DNA of 64,000 nt from Salibacter sp031581065 (lineage in GTDB: Bacteria > Bacteroidota > Bacteroidia > Flavobacteriales_G > Salibacteraceae): assembly GCF_031581065.1 (NCBI RefSeq), contig NZ_JAVLBN010000002.1, positions 1 through 64,000 of the forward strand. Direction: 5' to 3'. Position numbers and translations under genes: made by a program. Numbering within the stretch: position 1 is the first letter of the stretch; every line of letters starts with the position of its first letter. Under the pieces are notes generated by a model. The model saw nothing but the letters and a program-made list of their open reading frames with translations. It was not told the origin of the DNA and ran no database searches. This document shows positions 61,820 through 64,000 of this stretch, piece after piece.

Positions 61820-62908
61820 TCACTTTTTAATGAATGGTAGCTTAACCACTTCTGCTTTCAACTGCTTCTTTCTAACCTGAATATAAATTTCAGTTCCTCT
61901 TTTGTGATGGGGAACTTTCACGTATCCAAGTCCAATACCTTTCTTCAAACTGGGTGACATAGTTCCGGATGTAACTTCACCTAGTTCGTTGCCTTCAGCA
62001 TCAATTATTTTATATCCCTGTCTGGGAATTCCCTTATCGATCATTTCAAATGCCGTGAGCTTTCTATCAACACCATTTTCCTTGTGTTGGGCTAAAAGCT
62101 CTCTATCGATAAAATCGTTTCCATCGACAAACTTTGTAATCCAGCCCAGTTTAGCTTCAATTGGAGATGTGCTTTCATCGATATCATTACCATAAAGCGC
62201 CATTCCCATCTCTAACCTTAGCGTATCGCGAGCTCCGAGTCCGGCCATCTTCAAATCTACATCTTTCCCGGCTTCCCAAATAGCATCAAAGAGCTTTTCA
62301 ACATCTTCATTTTTGCAGTAAAGCTCAAAACCTTTTTCACCTGTATAACCGGTTGCTGAGATAATCACATTCTCAACTCCGCCTATTTTATCAATCACAA
62401 AAGTGTAAAAGGATACTTTTTCGAGATCTACATCTGTAATTTTTTGAAGAACCTTATTCGTATTCGGACCCTGAACAGCAAGTAGAGACATCTCATCAGA
62501 AGCATTGATCATTTCAGCTCCCATTGTGTTGTTTTCACTTACCCAGTTCCAGTCTTTTTCAATATTACTGGCATTCACAACCATCAGGTATTCCGCTTCA
62601 CTGATTCTGTAAACAAGTAAATCATCTACAATACCGCCCTTGCCGTTTGGCATGCATGTGTACTGGATCTTACCATCAGTGAGTTTGGCTACATCATTCG
62701 ATGTTACTTTTTGTACAAGATCAAAAGCCTTTGATCCTTTTACATAAAACTCACCCATGTGAGAAACGTCAAACATTCCCACATTATCGCGAACATTTAG
62801 ATGCTCGTCAGTGAGGCCAGTGTACTGTAATGGCATGTTGTATCCTGCAAATGGAACCATCTTAGCTCCCAACTCCTCGTGCTTGCTTGTTAATGCTATA
62901 TTCTTCAT
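61820..62908 (-). CDS. gcvT: Glycine cleavage system T protein (aminomethyltransferase)
   Basis: I start at the ATG at 62908 (MKNIALTSKHEELG), because family members begin there and a TATCTTTG -7-like box (62948-62941) would give almost no leader for the ATG at 62929. The product of about 362 residues has GAKMVPFAGYNMPLQY, MFDVSHMGEF, TGYTGEKGFELYC and MAGLGARDTLRLEMGM, the folate-binding GcvT core. It releases ammonia and methylene-THF from the H-protein-bound intermediate. comB follows on the same strand. Confidence 0.94.
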   Translation of the reverse strand: MKNIALTSKHEELGAKMVPFAGYNMPLQYTGLTDEHLNVRDNVGMFDVSHMGEFYVKGSKAFDLVQKVTSNDVAKLTDGKIQYTCMPNGKGGIVDDLLVYRISEAEYLMVVNASNIEKDWNWVSENNTMGAEMINASDEMSLLAVQGPNTNKVLQKITDVDLEKVSFYTFVIDKIGGVENVIISATGYTGEKGFELYCKNEDVEKLFDAIWEAGKDVDLKMAGLGARDTLRLEMGMALYGNDIDESTSPIEAKLGWITKFVDGNDFIDRELLAQHKENGVDRKLTAFEMIDKGIPRQGYKIIDAEGNELGEVTSGTMSPSLKKGIGLGYVKVPHHKRGTEIYIQVRKKQLKAEVVKLPFIKK

Positions 62909-62967
62909 TCCTTGCTTTGTCGTTTTCATTTGAGCGATTGCAAAGATAAAATTACAATTGAATTCGC

Positions 62968-62997
62968 TTTGATTGAAGTGTAAAACAGCTACTTTTG
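62968..62997 (+). promoter_or_regulatory. Promoter of the PglF/WbpM-like gene
   Basis: TTTG (62968-62971), 18 bases, then TACTTTTG (62990-62997), 26 bases before the GTG start at 63023. Both elements fit the Bacteroidetes consensus exactly. Confidence 0.75.
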
Positions 62998-63022
62998 TTC
63001 GAATTGTATAAAGAATAAATAC

Positions 63023-64000
63023 GTGAATATACTCAGAGAAGACAAAAATGCACCGCGCTGGATTATCCTGATCATCGATTTGGGTATTGCACTTTTTTCG
63101 ATCGTGACAGCTTATTTCCTGCGCTTCAACTTCTCTATACCTGATACTGAATTCAATTATTTACCCGTTAGTGTCGCTTTTGCCCTCACTACAAGAGCTT
63201 TTTCTTTCTACCTTTTTAAAACTTATGCCGGGATAATCAGGCACTCAGGTTTTAACGACTTTCAACGCATCTTCTTTGCCTCCATCCTCAGTACGCTTAT
63301 TATGGCTGCGGGAAATGTTGTGCTTTTTTACATTGAGTCCCAGTATCTCATTCCCTTCTCAATAATCGTCATCGACTTTTTGCTCACATTCTTCCTCATG
63401 GGCGCCATGCGTGTATCAGTAAAGTTGCTTTATCGTGAACTGGTCAGAACCAGTACTGAGCAAATTCCGGTTGTCATCTTCGGAGCCGGAGAATCAGGCT
63501 TAATGACTAAACGAGCCCTGGACAGGCTAAAAGAACAGAATTACAACATTCTCGCTTTTGTAGACGACAACCCTTCTAAAATCTCAAAACGATTGGAAGG
63601 AACTCTGATTATTGACGGATATGAACTTGAAAATTTTTTCAAAAAAAACAAGGTTGAAGAACTCATCATAGCTGTTCAAAGCCTGGACAGAAAGCGAAAA
63701 TCTGAAATTGTTGAGTGCGCTCTTAACCACAGGGTTAAGGTTCTGAATGTTCCTCCTGTAACAGACTGGATCAACGGAGAAATCAATGTTCAACAGATTA
63801 AAAATGTTCGCATTGAAGATCTTTTAGGTCGCAGGCCAATACGGCTCGATCAGGATGAGATCAGTGCTGAGTTGAGAGATAAACGTGTTCTCATCACCGG
63901 TGCAGCAGGCTCAATTGGTAGTGGTCTTGTTAGACAGGTTGCTCGTTTTTATCCTGAAAAAATTCTTATGCTCGATCAGGCAGAGTCTCCACTCTACGAA
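63023..64000 (+). CDS. Polysaccharide biosynthesis nucleotide-sugar dehydratase, PglF/WbpM/FlaA1-like (partial)
   Basis: Starts at GTG 63023 (MNILREDKNAPRW) and runs off the right edge; 325 residues are visible. Four membrane helices (about 12-130, with YFLRFNF and FKTYAGIIRHSGF) precede a first Rossmann-like domain (VVIFGAGESGLMTKRAL) and, near residue 290, a second NAD site ITGAAGSIGSG that begins the dehydratase domain. This is the PglF/WbpM layout, which forms UDP-4-keto-6-deoxy sugars for capsule or glycoprotein synthesis. The DegT aminotransferase at 6751 could act on such a product. Confidence 0.92.
   Translation, partial: MNILREDKNAPRWIILIIDLGIALFSIVTAYFLRFNFSIPDTEFNYLPVSVAFALTTRAFSFYLFKTYAGIIRHSGFNDFQRIFFASILSTLIMAAGNVVLFYIESQYLIPFSIIVIDFLLTFFLMGAMRVSVKLLYRELVRTSTEQIPVVIFGAGESGLMTKRALDRLKEQNYNILAFVDDNPSKISKRLEGTLIIDGYELENFFKKNKVEELIIAVQSLDRKRKSEIVECALNHRVKVLNVPPVTDWINGEINVQQIKNVRIEDLLGRRPIRLDQDEISAELRDKRVLITGAAGSIGSGLVRQVARFYPEKILMLDQAESPLYE

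Overview
The window is chromosomal DNA of a member of the Bacteroidota, most likely a marine-type Flavobacteriales/Cryomorphaceae-like bacterium. The evidence is a secreted nuclease ending in a type IX secretion sorting domain, promoters of the Bacteroidetes form TTTG/TTG-N17-19-TAnnTTTG, a split transketolase, FloA plus NfeD, BT_3928-type DoxX and DUF1599 proteins, and a menaquinone-only quinone pathway. Coding density is high; I see no insertion sequence, prophage or CRISPR array. The only clearly accessory-looking stretch is 32051-32620.

Layout. 2-6749: menaquinone operon menF(partial)-menD-menB-two PH-domain membrane proteins-menA-LysE exporter. 6751-13665: PLP sugar aminotransferase, thiol peroxidase, ferredoxin-type reductase, aat (N-degron), secreted MsrB, alanine racemase, secreted HExxH protein. 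13746-19570: tRNA-Met, PAP2 phosphatase, START-like protein, LptF/G permease, two GT4 glycosyltransferases, lipoprotein. 19637-29840: orphan response regulator, transketolase halves flanking a vWA protein, secreted MsrA, APS reductase CysH, epimerase, large VPS10/BNR-repeat secreted protein. 29896-32701: lipoprotein, T9SS nuclease, an M16-peptidase tail remnant, a cluster of REP-like hairpins, tRNA-Arg. 32781-42351: floA-nfeD, M48 lipoprotein, clpS, a 2107-residue PorE-like protein with SPOR-like repeats, plsY. 42384-53720: a 1497-residue secreted unknown, prmA, tpiA, DoxX protein, DUF1599/folP head to head, cdaA, TPR lipoprotein, def, ruvX. 53799-64000: dapD, marC, GT9, a conserved unknown, yaaA, an atypical NRAMP transporter, PCD, comB, gcvT and the start of a PglF/WbpM-type sugar dehydratase.

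Themes: isoprenoid quinone synthesis; envelope and polysaccharide assembly (LptF/G, GT4, GT9, PlsY, PglF-like, DegT aminotransferase); envelope methionine-sulfoxide repair (MsrA and MsrB are both predicted lipoproteins); N-degron recognition (Aat and ClpS).

The most striking signal is not a gene. A 10-base motif GG[A/C/T]TCTGACC occurs about 40 times in 64 kb (about 0.4 expected), evenly on both strands and in all six codon frames, once even supplying a stop codon. It behaves like a genome-wide DNA-level signal (uptake-sequence-like, recombination or protein-binding), and I know of no described equivalent in this phylum.
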